Shown: positions 53,444 to 61,760 of the stretch, piece after piece | Numbering within the stretch: the first letter of the stretch is position 1 | Layout: each line of letters opens with the position of its first letter | Origin: Azorhizobium caulinodans ORS 571 | GTDB lineage: Bacteria > Pseudomonadota > Alphaproteobacteria > Rhizobiales > Xanthobacteraceae | Direction: 5' to 3' | Assembly (NCBI RefSeq): GCF_000010525.1 | Contig: NC_009937.1 | Coordinates: 3,601,501-3,665,500, forward strand | Length of the DNA: 64,000 nucleotides | Notes under the pieces: generated by a model | What the model was told of the DNA's origin: nothing | The model's input: the letters and a program-made list of their open reading frames with translations, nothing else | The model's database searches: none | Position numbers and translations under genes: made by a program

Positions 53444-53893
53444 ATGACAGTCGCGCCCGCTCCCCTCCCTGATTCCGGCCCCGCACGTGCAGCCGCCTGG
53501 GCCCTCGCCGCCGCGGGCACCCTGCCGTTCTTCGCGGGTATCGCGGATGCGAGCGTCCTCGGCCGGACATCGCTCGGCGCGGTCCACATCTATGCCGCCA
53601 TCATCGCCTCCTTCGTCTGCGGCATTCACTGGGGTGCGGCGCTCTTTTCACCGGGCGGCATGGCGCTGCGGCTCTTCGTGGCAAGCAATGTGGCCGCCCT
53701 TCTGGCGTGGGGGGCCGCTCTGCTTTCGCCGAGACCCGGCTTCCTGCTCCTTGCCGCGGTTTTCGCGGGCCTCCTGCTGGTCGATCGCCAGTTGCGGCAG
53801 TCCGGCATCTGGCCCGACTGGTTCTGGACGTTGCGGGTCACCATCAGCACGGTGGTGATCGGCGCGTGCCTCTGGATCGGCATGGCGGCCTGA
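53444..53893 (+). CDS. DUF3429 family membrane protein
   Basis: This 149-residue protein has about five hydrophobic helices: AAAWALAAAGTLPFFAGIA, IYAAIIASFVCGIHWGAALF, LFVASNVAALLAWGAALL, FLLLAAVFAGLLLVD and VTISTVVIGACLWIGMAA. The GIHW motif in helix two and the WPDWFWTLRVTISTVV ending agree with DUF3429. It is an inner-membrane protein of unknown function. It is not clearly part of the Liv operon, being 127 bases downstream. Confidence 0.78.
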   Translation: MTVAPAPLPDSGPARAAAWALAAAGTLPFFAGIADASVLGRTSLGAVHIYAAIIASFVCGIHWGAALFSPGGMALRLFVASNVAALLAWGAALLSPRPGFLLLAAVFAGLLLVDRQLRQSGIWPDWFWTLRVTISTVVIGACLWIGMAA

Positions 53894-53978
53894 CCGCACC
53901 GAGGTCCGGCGTGACGGCACTTCCGCATCCCGCGAGCTGACATTCGCCGCAGGTGACGAGCGACGCCCCAGAAGCTGG

Positions 53979-54164
53979 ATGGACCGGACCATGCCACGCA
54001 TGCGCAAGAAGGCGGATCTGCCGACACGGACGTGTCAGACCTGTGGCCGGCCCTTCGCGTGGCGCCGCAAGTGGGCGCGGGATTGGGACAAGGTGCTCTA
54101 TTGCTCGGACCGCTGCCGCGAGTCCGGAAGAGGCAAAGCCGGGAAGGATCGCCGCCCTAACTGA
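53979..54164 (+). CDS. DUF2256 small zinc-finger-like protein
   Basis: This protein of about 61 residues contains LPTRTCQTCGRPFAWRRKWARDWDKVLYCSDRCRESG. The two CxxC-like pairs (CQTC and CSDRC) and the RPFAWRRKWARDWD core match DUF2256, a short family likely to bind zinc. Several ATG codons near the start (53979, 53991, 54000) are possible; the conserved part starts at KKADLP. Function is unknown. Confidence 0.75.
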   Translation: MDRTMPRMRKKADLPTRTCQTCGRPFAWRRKWARDWDKVLYCSDRCRESGRGKAGKDRRPN

Positions 54165-54316
54165 GGTGCGACGCGTGCTCACCGGCTGCGGCTTTCGCCT
54201 CTGGCTCCGGGGCGGGTGCTTGGGCATGATGCTCGCTCTCCGCCAGCCTTCAGAGAGCCAGCCATGACGAGAGCCCGAATATGCGCCGTGCCACGCCTGC
54301 CGGTGGAGGATGGACG

Positions 54317-54847
54317 ATGAGCGCGCCGCTGCCGGGCGCGGGCGTCCACGGGCTCTTCCATGTGGCCATCAAGACCGCCGACCTTGAGGCCACGCGCATC
54401 TTCTGGCGCGACATCATTGGACTGAAGGAAATCCACCGCCCCGATTTCGGTTATCCCGGCGCCTGGTTGGGCTGCCCGCAGCCCGGCGGTCTCGGCATCA
54501 TCCATATCTATGCGGGCGGCCCCGCCCTCGGCCCCTCGGGCATGGCACCATACGGGACCGGCGCCATCGACCACATCTCCCTCTCCTGCTCCGGCTACCG
54601 GGCCTATATCGCCCGCTTCAAGGCGGCCGGGCTCGACTGGCGGGAGTTCATCGTTCCCGGCACCAGCCTCTGGCAGCTGTTTGTCTATGACCCCTCGGGG
54701 ATGCAACTGGAACTGACCTTTGAGGCCAGCATCGAAGGGGCGGAGCTGCCGGACGTCTCGGAAGCTCGGGTCTATCGCGCCGGCCGGAGCTTCTTTGACC
54801 CGGACACCTACCCGAAGCTCGCCCGACAGGCGGCCGCGAGGGCCTGA
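54317..54847 (+). CDS. VOC family (glyoxalase/dioxygenase fold) protein
   Basis: This 176-residue protein has the VOC metal-site pattern: His15 in GLFHVAIKTADLEATRIFW, a second His in GAIDHISLSC and Glu in MQLELTFEAS. Those three residues are the expected metal ligands. VOC enzymes include lactoylglutathione lyases, extradiol dioxygenases and epimerases; the substrate here is unknown. The ATG at MSAPLPG, with GGAGGA upstream, is preferred over an earlier ATG. It precedes the IclR gene by about 125 bases. Confidence 0.78.
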   Translation: MSAPLPGAGVHGLFHVAIKTADLEATRIFWRDIIGLKEIHRPDFGYPGAWLGCPQPGGLGIIHIYAGGPALGPSGMAPYGTGAIDHISLSCSGYRAYIARFKAAGLDWREFIVPGTSLWQLFVYDPSGMQLELTFEASIEGAELPDVSEARVYRAGRSFFDPDTYPKLARQAAARA

Positions 54848-54972
54848 ACCGCGTCCTGAAGCCGACGCATGCTGCCTGCTTTTTGCGCTTCCAGCCCCGC
54901 CCGGCCTGTCGCATCGTACCCGGGCGCCGCTTCGCATCGGAGCGGCCGGGGCATGACGGGATAGGCCAGAGC

Positions 54973-55779
54973 ATGGGCCGCAGGATTGCGGGCGCCCGTC
55001 CTGCGGGCGAGGACAAGAGCGAGGGGCTGGTGCGCGCCGTGGATCGGGCGCTCGGCCTTCTTGAACGGGTCAGCGATGCCCCGCGCGGCATCGCGCTGGC
55101 GCAGCTCGCCGCCGAGGCGGATCTTGCCGCCTCCACCGCCCATCGGCTGCTGTCCACCCTCGAGGATCGCGGCTTCGTTCGCTTCGAGCGCGCCAGCGGC
55201 CGGTGGTTCATCGGCCGCACGGCACTCGCGGTCGGCGCCGGCTATGCCGGCTCGCGGGACATGGTGGCCTGCGCCCAGCCGATCCTGAAGCGCCTCGGAC
55301 AGGCCTGCGGCGAGACGGTCAACCTCGGCATGCTGGACGAGGGCAAGGTCGTCTTCCTGCATCGCTTCGAGGCACGCACGCGGCGGGCCTTCGTGCCGTC
55401 CGGCACCTCCCTGCCCGCGCATTGCTCCAGCATCGGCAAGGCCCTGCTCTCCGTGCTGCCTTTCGCCGAGGTGCGGGAGGCCGTGTCCGCCGATCGTCTG
55501 GTGCCCGTCACGGCCAAGACGATGTGCTCGCGCGACGTCTTCATGAGCGCGCTGGAAGAAACGCGGCGGGCGGGCTTCGCCCTCGATGACGAGGAGAACA
55601 CGCCCGGCCTGCGCTGTATCGCGGCCCCGGTGTTCGACGCCTATCACCGCCCCGTGGCGGCGGTTTCCCTCGCCGCGCCGGTGGAGCGCCTAGAACTTGG
55701 GCAGGTTGCCGAATGCGGACGCAAGGTCGCCGCCGCAGCCCGTGAACTCACGCAGGCCTGGTCCGGCGCGCGCCTCTGA
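54973..55779 (+). CDS. IclR family transcriptional regulator
   Basis: This 268-residue regulator has an N-terminal winged helix (GLVRAVDRALGLLERVSDAPRGIALAQLAAEADLAASTAHRLLSTLEDRGFV) and a C-terminal IclR effector domain (LPAHCSSIGKALLSVLPFAEV, GLRCIAAPVFDAYHRPVAAVSLAAP). It lies just upstream of the BMP transporter/amidohydrolase operon on the same strand, so it is its probable regulator. The effector may be a pyrimidine or triazine product; this is inference. The MGRRIAG start is chosen, since the preceding frame is low-quality. Confidence 0.88.
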   Translation: MGRRIAGARPAGEDKSEGLVRAVDRALGLLERVSDAPRGIALAQLAAEADLAASTAHRLLSTLEDRGFVRFERASGRWFIGRTALAVGAGYAGSRDMVACAQPILKRLGQACGETVNLGMLDEGKVVFLHRFEARTRRAFVPSGTSLPAHCSSIGKALLSVLPFAEVREAVSADRLVPVTAKTMCSRDVFMSALEETRRAGFALDDEENTPGLRCIAAPVFDAYHRPVAAVSLAAPVERLELGQVAECGRKVAAAARELTQAWSGARL

Positions 55780-55972
55780 CGGCGCCTGAACCGCCTTTCC
55801 AAAAAGACACCAACCCCTTGTTCTGAATCGAATTTTCCGCTTTCCATCCCGCCAGATGGAATGGGCTCGCCGGCCGGCGCGAGTTGCGCCCCATCTTGCA
55901 AGGATGCCCGCAGTCACCACCCTCCTGCCGCCGGCGCGCTGCCGGGCAGGCCTGAGACTCGGGAGCACCCAC

Positions 55973-57001
55973 ATGTTCGATGCCCTCCGGCCGAACAAGG
56001 CCCGCCGCCTTGCCACCACCTTCTGCGCGGCGGCACTGGCGACGCTGGCATTCGGCGGCGCCGCGCTGGCCCAGAAGGCGGCCTTCCTGTTCCCCGGCTC
56101 CATCAACGACCAGAGCTGGAACGCGCAGGGCTTTCTCGGTGCGGAGAAGCTGAAGTCGCTCGGCTGGCAGATCTCCTATTCGGAGAATGTGGGCGCCGCC
56201 GACATGGTGGACGCGCTGCGCGACTATGCCCGGCAAGGCAACAACGTGGTGGTCGGCCACACGGGCCGCTTCGTCTCGGCCGCCGAGCGCGTGGGGCCGG
56301 ATTTCCCCAAGACCCTGTTCCTCGTCGGCTCCGGCGCCAAGGGTGCGGCGCCGAACGTGACCTCCATCGACTATGACAACACCCAGTTCGGCTATCTCAT
56401 GGGCGTGCTGGCGGCGCGCATGAGCAAGACAGGCAAGATCGGCTCGGTAAACAGCCTCGAAGGCATTCCGAACGTGATGGCGCAGGTCGGCGCCTTCCGT
56501 CTCGGCGCCAAGTCGGTGAAACCCGACATCGAGGTGAAGGTCATCTACATCAAGAGCATGGAGGATGGCGCCGAGGCCAAGGAGGCCGCCCTCTCCCTCA
56601 TCGCCGGCGGCGCCGACTTCATCAGCGGCAAGCTGAACGCGGGCCAGTCCGGCATCATCCAGGCGGCCAAGGAGAAGAATGTCTTCGCCAACGGCCGCTC
56701 CTACGGCCACACCGCCATTGCGCCCGACAATGTGCTCACCAACATCGTCGAGAAGTGGGCCGACATGTACACGGCGGCCGCCGAATCCAGCAAGACGACG
56801 GACATGGGCGGCAAGTACATCCTCTATGGCTTCAACACGCCGGGCTCCACCGGTGCCGAGCTGAGCTATGGCGAGGGACAGCCCTACAACAAGGCGGTGC
56901 CCCAGGTCGTGGTGGACGAACTCGACGGGCTCAAGAAGAAGTTTGCCTCCGGTGAGCTGAAGATCACCGTCACCAAGGAAGATGCCCGCGGCGGCATCTG
57001 A
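55973..57001 (+). CDS. BMP family ABC transporter substrate-binding protein
   Basis: This 342-residue protein has a signal peptide (LATTFCAAALATLAFGGAALA) and a BMP/PnrA-type domain: FLFPGSINDQSWNAQGFLGAE, ALRDYARQGNNVVVGHTGRF, FGYLMGVLAARMSKTGKIG and GQSGIIQAAKEKNVFANGRS. Characterised relatives bind purine or pyrimidine nucleosides. The signal lacks a convincing lipobox, so a free periplasmic form is likely. It is the first gene of a transporter-amidohydrolase operon and is followed by a strong hairpin. Confidence 0.9.
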   Translation: MFDALRPNKARRLATTFCAAALATLAFGGAALAQKAAFLFPGSINDQSWNAQGFLGAEKLKSLGWQISYSENVGAADMVDALRDYARQGNNVVVGHTGRFVSAAERVGPDFPKTLFLVGSGAKGAAPNVTSIDYDNTQFGYLMGVLAARMSKTGKIGSVNSLEGIPNVMAQVGAFRLGAKSVKPDIEVKVIYIKSMEDGAEAKEAALSLIAGGADFISGKLNAGQSGIIQAAKEKNVFANGRSYGHTAIAPDNVLTNIVEKWADMYTAAAESSKTTDMGGKYILYGFNTPGSTGAELSYGEGQPYNKAVPQVVVDELDGLKKKFASGELKITVTKEDARGGI

Positions 57002-57006
57002 CCGGG

Positions 57007-57047
57007 AGCCCCGTCCCGGCACCTCCCCCCACCGCCGGGATGGGGCT
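57007..57047 (+). terminator. hairpin (attenuator-like) between binding-protein and ATPase genes
   Basis: AGCCCCGTCCCGGC (57007-57020) pairs with GCCGGGATGGGGCT (57034-57047), 13 Watson-Crick pairs and one G-U in the RNA, around a C-rich 13-base loop, followed by CTTCCTTCT. It lies inside the operon, so partial termination or mRNA stabilisation would raise the binding protein relative to ATPase and permeases. Confidence 0.6.
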
Positions 57048-57083
57048 CTTCCTTCTGGGACAAGACGGATCGAGGCGGCGTTC

Positions 57084-58601
57084 ATGCTGGAGATGCGTGG
57101 CATCGAGAAACGCTACGGCGCGGTGCTGGCCAACCGGGGCATCGATCTTGCCGTGGGCGAGGGCCGCATTCTCGGCCTGCTGGGCGAGAACGGCTCGGGC
57201 AAGAGCACGCTCATGAAGGTGCTGTTCGGCATCGTCTCGGCGGATGCGGGCACCATCACCTTCAAGGGCCGAGAGCTGAAGCATCACGGCCCGCGCGAAG
57301 CCATCGCCGCCAGCCTCGGCATGATCCACCAGCACTTCACCCTGGTGGACGCCATGAGCGTGACCGAGAACATCATGCTCGCGTGGGACCGGGCCGGCTG
57401 GTGGCTGAAACCGAAGGACATCGCCGGCGAGATCCGCCGCGCCAGCGCCGCCTTCGGCCTCGACATCGATCCGGACGCCCGCGTCGGCGACATGCCCCAT
57501 GGCCAGCGCCAGCGGGTGGAGATCATGAAGGCCATCCTCGGGGGCGCCGAACTGCTGATCCTTGACGAGCCCACCTCCAATCTCTCGCCGCCCGAGGTGG
57601 CGGGACTGATGGAGGTGATGCGCAAGCTGAAGGCCAAGGGCCACGCCATCATCTTCATCTCCCACAAGCTCGACGAGGTGCTGGAGATCTGCGACGAGGT
57701 CGTGGTCCTGCGCGACGGCGCCGTCACGGGCCGCAGCCCGACGATAGGCGCGACCAAGGCCTCGCTCGCGCACATGATGGTCGGCCGCGACGTCACGGCC
57801 CATGTGGAACGCGCCGACATTGCCCCCGGCCCCACGGTCCTGCGCGTCTCGGCCCTCTCGCGCCGGGATGAGGCGGGCATAGCGCGCCTTTCGGATGTCT
57901 CCTTCTCGCTCCGGTCCGGCGAAGTGCTGGCGGTGGCAGGGGTGGATGGCAACGGCCAGACGGACCTCGCCGAGGTGCTGGCGGGCCTGAAGGCCCCGAC
58001 CGGCGGCGGCATCGACCTCGATGGCGAGGATATCACCTTTGCCCCGGTAAAGGCGCGGCTCGCGGCGGGGCTGGCCTATATCCCGGTGGACCGGGCCACC
58101 ACCTCGCTCGTGCCCGCCATGACGGTCGCGGACAATCTCGCCTTGCGGGAATTCGATGCTCCGCCCTTCTCCCGCGCCGGCTTCCTCGACACGCGGGGCT
58201 TCCGCGCCCGCGCGCTGGAGCGGATGCGCGGCTTCGACATCCGCGCCGCCGGGCCGCAAAGCCCGGCCCGCACGCTCTCCGGCGGCAACCAGCAGAAGAT
58301 CGTGCTGGCCCGTGAGATCGGCCGCGCGCCGAAGGTGCTGATCGCCTTCCAGCCCACCTGGGGGCTCGATCCCGGCGCCACCCGTTTCGTCATCGACCAG
58401 ATCCTCGCCCTGCGCGCGGCGGGGGGCGCCATCCTCTATCTCTCCGCCGCGCTCGATGAGGTGCTGATGCTGGGGGACCGCATCGCGGTGATGCACGGCG
58501 GCCACCTCTCGGAGCCCAAGCCCCGCGCGGAGGTGGACGTGACGGAGATCGGCCTCCTCATGGCCGGCATCGATCCCGCCACCGGCAGCCGGGCCGCCTG
58601 A
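57084..58601 (+). CDS. BMP-type (nucleoside-like) ABC transporter ATP-binding protein, tandem domains
   Basis: This 505-residue protein has two ATPase domains. The first (about 1-240) is complete with Walker A GENGSGKSTLMKVLFG, HQHFTLVDAMSVTENI and Walker B LLILDEPTSNLSP. The second (about 255-500) has a degenerate Walker A (GVDGNGQTDLAEVL, no Lys), signature LSGGNQQKIVLAREI and LIAFQPTWGLDPGATRFV. The degenerate second site is usual in this family (YufO/NupB/RbsA-like). It energises the two permeases that follow. The start at MLEMRGIEKRYG fits the family. Confidence 0.92.
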   Translation: MLEMRGIEKRYGAVLANRGIDLAVGEGRILGLLGENGSGKSTLMKVLFGIVSADAGTITFKGRELKHHGPREAIAASLGMIHQHFTLVDAMSVTENIMLAWDRAGWWLKPKDIAGEIRRASAAFGLDIDPDARVGDMPHGQRQRVEIMKAILGGAELLILDEPTSNLSPPEVAGLMEVMRKLKAKGHAIIFISHKLDEVLEICDEVVVLRDGAVTGRSPTIGATKASLAHMMVGRDVTAHVERADIAPGPTVLRVSALSRRDEAGIARLSDVSFSLRSGEVLAVAGVDGNGQTDLAEVLAGLKAPTGGGIDLDGEDITFAPVKARLAAGLAYIPVDRATTSLVPAMTVADNLALREFDAPPFSRAGFLDTRGFRARALERMRGFDIRAAGPQSPARTLSGGNQQKIVLAREIGRAPKVLIAFQPTWGLDPGATRFVIDQILALRAAGGAILYLSAALDEVLMLGDRIAVMHGGHLSEPKPRAEVDVTEIGLLMAGIDPATGSRAA

Positions 58602-58602
58602 C

Positions 58603-59703
58603 ATGCTGGACCGCGCGCCAATGACGACCGAAGCCCCTATCCGCCCCGTGACTGCCTTCCGTCTGCGCGCGCTCCTTGCCGGTGACGGCGTGCGCACCGT
58701 CGCGCTGACGCTCGGTGCCATCGCGCTCGCTCTGCTCGTCACCGCCGGGCTGATCGCGCTCGCGGGCAAGAACCCCATCGTCGCCTATGGCGCGCTGTTG
58801 CGCGGCGCATTCGGCTCCGTGGACCGCTTCGCCTTCGCCCTCAACAAGAGCACGCCCTACATCCTCGCGGGCGTGGGGGTTGCCCTGTGCTTCCGCGCCA
58901 AGGTCATCAACATCGGCGGCGAAGGCCAGATTGCGGTGGGCGGCATCGGCGCGAGCCTCGTGCTCCTGCTCGCCCCCGCCGGCCTGCCGCCGGTCCTCCT
59001 GCTCCCCCTCGCCATGCTGGCGGGTGCCGCCTTCGGCGCGCTCTGGGCCATTCTGGCCGCATGGGTGTTCATCAAGCGCAACGTGCATGAGGTGCTGTGC
59101 ACGCTGCTGCTCAATTTCGTCGGCGTGCTTCTGGTGAGCGAGGTGCTGCGCGCCCCGCTGGGCGAGGAGGGCGCGGGCTTTCCGCAGTCCCCGCTTTTCC
59201 CGCGTGCCGGCTGGCTGCCCAAGCTCATCCCCGGCACGGACCTGCACATGGGCATCCTGCTGGCGGTGGCGGCGGTCGTCCTTGGCCATGTGCTGCTCTG
59301 GCGCACCACCTTCGGCTTCCGGCTGCGCGTCATGGGCGCGAGCCGCCCGGCGGCGGCCTATGTGGGCCTGTCCACCGCCCGCAGCACCTTCGCGGTGATG
59401 GCCATCGCCGGCGCGCTGGCCGGCCTTGCGGGCGGCATCGAGGTCAGCGGCGTGCACAACCGCCTGATCGAAGGCTTCTCCCACGGCTTCGGCTTCAATG
59501 CGGTGGCGGTCGCCCTCATCGCCGGGCTCAATCCGCTGGCCATCCTGCCCGCCGGGCTGTTCCTCGGCTTCCTGGAAGCCGGTGCGCTGGCCATGCAGCG
59601 GGAGATCGGCGTGCCCTCCTCGCTCGTCTATGTGATCGAGGGGCTGATGATGGTCTTCGTGCTCTGCGCGGTGGGCCTCAATGCCCGCAACCGGAGGGTC
59701 TGA
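58603..59703 (+). CDS. BMP-type ABC transporter permease (YufP-like)
   Basis: This 366-residue polytopic permease has about eight to ten helices. Typical parts are PYILAGVGVALCFRAKVINIGGEGQIAVGGIGAS, VFIKRNVHEVLCTLLLNFVGVLL and RVMGASRPAAAYVGLSTAR. It follows the ATPase stop by one base. An ATG six codons in (MTTEAPIRP) is an alternative start. It forms a heterodimer with the next permease. Confidence 0.88.
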   Translation: MLDRAPMTTEAPIRPVTAFRLRALLAGDGVRTVALTLGAIALALLVTAGLIALAGKNPIVAYGALLRGAFGSVDRFAFALNKSTPYILAGVGVALCFRAKVINIGGEGQIAVGGIGASLVLLLAPAGLPPVLLLPLAMLAGAAFGALWAILAAWVFIKRNVHEVLCTLLLNFVGVLLVSEVLRAPLGEEGAGFPQSPLFPRAGWLPKLIPGTDLHMGILLAVAAVVLGHVLLWRTTFGFRLRVMGASRPAAAYVGLSTARSTFAVMAIAGALAGLAGGIEVSGVHNRLIEGFSHGFGFNAVAVALIAGLNPLAILPAGLFLGFLEAGALAMQREIGVPSSLVYVIEGLMMVFVLCAVGLNARNRRV

Positions 59704-59707
59704 GCCC

Positions 59708-60631
59708 ATGGATCTCGCGACCCTCACCGAGCTTCTTTCCGCCACGCTGCGCATCGCGACACCGCTCATGTTCGCGGCGCTGGGCGGACTTTTGTCCGAG
59801 CGTGCCGGCACCTTCGCCGTCGGTATCGAGGGCATGATGCTGGCGGGGGCTTTCGGCGGCGCGCTGGCGGCGCTCGCCACCGGCAGCACGGCGATGGGGC
59901 TGCTCGTCAGCCTTCTCGCCGGAACGGCGCTGGCGCTCGTTGTGGCGATCGCCACCACACGCTTCCGGGCCGACCAGATGGTCACGGGACTTGCGGTGAA
60001 CATCCTGAGCCTCGGCCTCACCAGCTTCCTGCTGCGCGGGCTGTTCGGCGGGCGCACGCCGGTCATCCGCCTGCCCACCCTGCCCGCCTGGCCGGTGCCG
60101 CTGCTCTCCGAAATTCCGCTCCTTGGCCCCGTGCTGTTCCGGCAGCCGCTGCTGGTCTATGCCGGTTTCCTGATGGTGATCCCGGTGGCAGTCTTCCTCG
60201 GCAAGACCCGCACCGGCCTCATGCTGCGCGCGGTGGGCGAGAACCCGGAGGCCGCTTTCGCGGTCGGCACCAATCCCCAGACCGTCCGCATCCTCGCCAT
60301 CCTTGCCGGCGGCGCCTTCGCCGGGCTCGGCGGTGCCGTGCTGTCGCTGCAGGAGGTGGGCACCTTCACGGACGGCATGACCAACGGGCGCGGCTTCATC
60401 GCCCTCGCGGCCATCATCGTCGGACGCTGGAATCCCTTCGGCGCCATGGCGGGCTGCCTGCTCTTCGGCGCAGTGGCGGCGCTGGAATCCCGCATCCAGG
60501 GCTGGGGCCTGCCGGTCTCGTCCTATGTGGTGCAGATGGTGCCCTATCTCGTGGCCCTCGCCCTGCTGGCCGGCATCGGCCGCTCCGCCCGCATGCCCGG
60601 TGCCATCGGCGTGCCCTTCGTGCGCCACTGA
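59708..60631 (+). CDS. BMP-type ABC transporter permease (YufQ-like)
   Basis: This 307-residue permease has SATLRIATPLMFAALGGLLSERAGTFAVGIEGMMLAGAF, the characteristic N-terminus of the second permease of nucleoside BMP systems, and FRADQMVTGLAVNILSLGLTSFLLRGLFG and FIALAAIIVGRWNPFGAMAGCLLFG. The ATG four bases after the upstream stop is used. It is followed 28 bases later by the ring-opening amidohydrolase, so uptake and degradation are likely co-expressed. Confidence 0.9.
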   Translation: MDLATLTELLSATLRIATPLMFAALGGLLSERAGTFAVGIEGMMLAGAFGGALAALATGSTAMGLLVSLLAGTALALVVAIATTRFRADQMVTGLAVNILSLGLTSFLLRGLFGGRTPVIRLPTLPAWPVPLLSEIPLLGPVLFRQPLLVYAGFLMVIPVAVFLGKTRTGLMLRAVGENPEAAFAVGTNPQTVRILAILAGGAFAGLGGAVLSLQEVGTFTDGMTNGRGFIALAAIIVGRWNPFGAMAGCLLFGAVAALESRIQGWGLPVSSYVVQMVPYLVALALLAGIGRSARMPGAIGVPFVRH

Positions 60632-60659
60632 CCCGTTTTCCGTTCAAAGCGAGCCCCCA

Positions 60660-61760
60660 ATGAAAGTCGGAGTTCACAAGCTCGCCATGTCCGCTCCCGG
60701 CGACGTGAGCGAACTGGCCGCCCTCATCGAGACCGGCGCCGTCAACCCGCGCGAGATCGTCGCCCTCGTCGGCAAGACCGAAGGCAATGGCGGCGCCAAT
60801 GACTTCACGCGCGGCCTCGCGACGCTCTCCTACCAGTTGCTGCTGGCCCGCCATCTCGGCCTCAGCCCGGAGGAGGTCGGACAGAGGATCGCCTTCGTCT
60901 GGTCCGGCGGCACCGAAGGCGTCCTCTCGCCCCACGCCACCCTCTTCACCCGTGCGCCCGATGATGGTCCCATGCCGGCCGAGCCGCGTCTCGCGCTCGG
61001 CATCGGCATCACCCGCGACATCGCCCCGGAGGAGGTCGGCACCACGGCCATGGTGGAGGCGGTGGCAGGCGCCGTCCACACGGCGCTCGCGGAGGCCGGC
61101 ATCACCGAGCCGGCCGATGTGCATTATGTGCAGGTGAAAGGGCCGCTCCTGACGCCCGCCACCATCGCGGACGCCGACCGGCGGGGCGCCCGCCTCGTCA
61201 CCCGCGATCCGAACGGGTCGAAACCCTATGCCCGCGGGGCCATGGCCCTGGGCGTCGCCCTTGGGCTGGGAGAGGTCGCGGCGGAGCGGATCACGCCCGA
61301 CATGATCGCCTGCGACATGGAGGTGTTTTCCGCGGTCGCCTCCACCTCGGCCGGCGGCGAACTGACGAAATGCGAGGTGCTGCTGTTCGGCAACGCGCCG
61401 GGCGCCACCAGCGCCTTCCGCATCGGCCATGGCGTGCTCAAGGACGCCATCGACGTCGCGGGCGTGAAGGAGGCCCTGCGCTCTGCCGGGCTGTCCTTCC
61501 ACGGCACGCCGAGCGAGGAGCAGGCACACGAAATCGTCGCCGTCTTCGCCAAGGCGGAAGCGCCGGTCAACGGGCGCCTGCGGGGCCGGCGCACCACCAT
61601 GCTCTCGGACGCCGACATCCATTACGAGCGCCATGCGCGCGCCGCAGTCGGCGCGGTGATCGCGTCGGTGACGGGTGATCCCGCCATCTTCGTCTCGGGC
61701 GGCACCGAGCATCAGTGCGCGCCCGGCGCCGCACCCATCGCGGCGATCGTGCGCGCATGA
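60660..61760 (+). CDS. ring-opening amidohydrolase (cyanuric acid hydrolase/barbiturase family)
   Basis: This 366-residue protein has the three-fold repeated architecture of the AtzD/TrzD/barbiturase family. Each repeat offers a Lys and a Ser: Lys39 (VALVGKTEGNGG) and Ser82 (VWSGGTEG); Lys160 (HYVQVKGPLLT) and Ser230 (ASTSAGGE); Lys298 (VFAKAEAP) and Ser346 (FVSGGTEHQ). Family members open cyanuric acid or barbituric acid by hydrolysis. Which of the two is used cannot be read by eye. The C-terminal segment EHQCAPGAAP differs from the EHQGPPGGGP-like metal loop I remember from family members. It overlaps the amidase start (ATGA). Confidence 0.9.
   Translation: MKVGVHKLAMSAPGDVSELAALIETGAVNPREIVALVGKTEGNGGANDFTRGLATLSYQLLLARHLGLSPEEVGQRIAFVWSGGTEGVLSPHATLFTRAPDDGPMPAEPRLALGIGITRDIAPEEVGTTAMVEAVAGAVHTALAEAGITEPADVHYVQVKGPLLTPATIADADRRGARLVTRDPNGSKPYARGAMALGVALGLGEVAAERITPDMIACDMEVFSAVASTSAGGELTKCEVLLFGNAPGATSAFRIGHGVLKDAIDVAGVKEALRSAGLSFHGTPSEEQAHEIVAVFAKAEAPVNGRLRGRRTTMLSDADIHYERHARAAVGAVIASVTGDPAIFVSGGTEHQCAPGAAPIAAIVRA

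Noticed and set aside
53953-54267. 104-codon frame overlapping the DUF2256 gene
   Set aside because: The DUF2256 frame has a recognisable Cys-pair motif; the overlapping frame has none and uses unlikely composition.
57855-58560. Degenerate second nucleotide site in the BMP-type ATPase as a damaged domain
   Set aside because: Loss of the Walker A Lys and a changed Walker B are usual for the second domain in this family.
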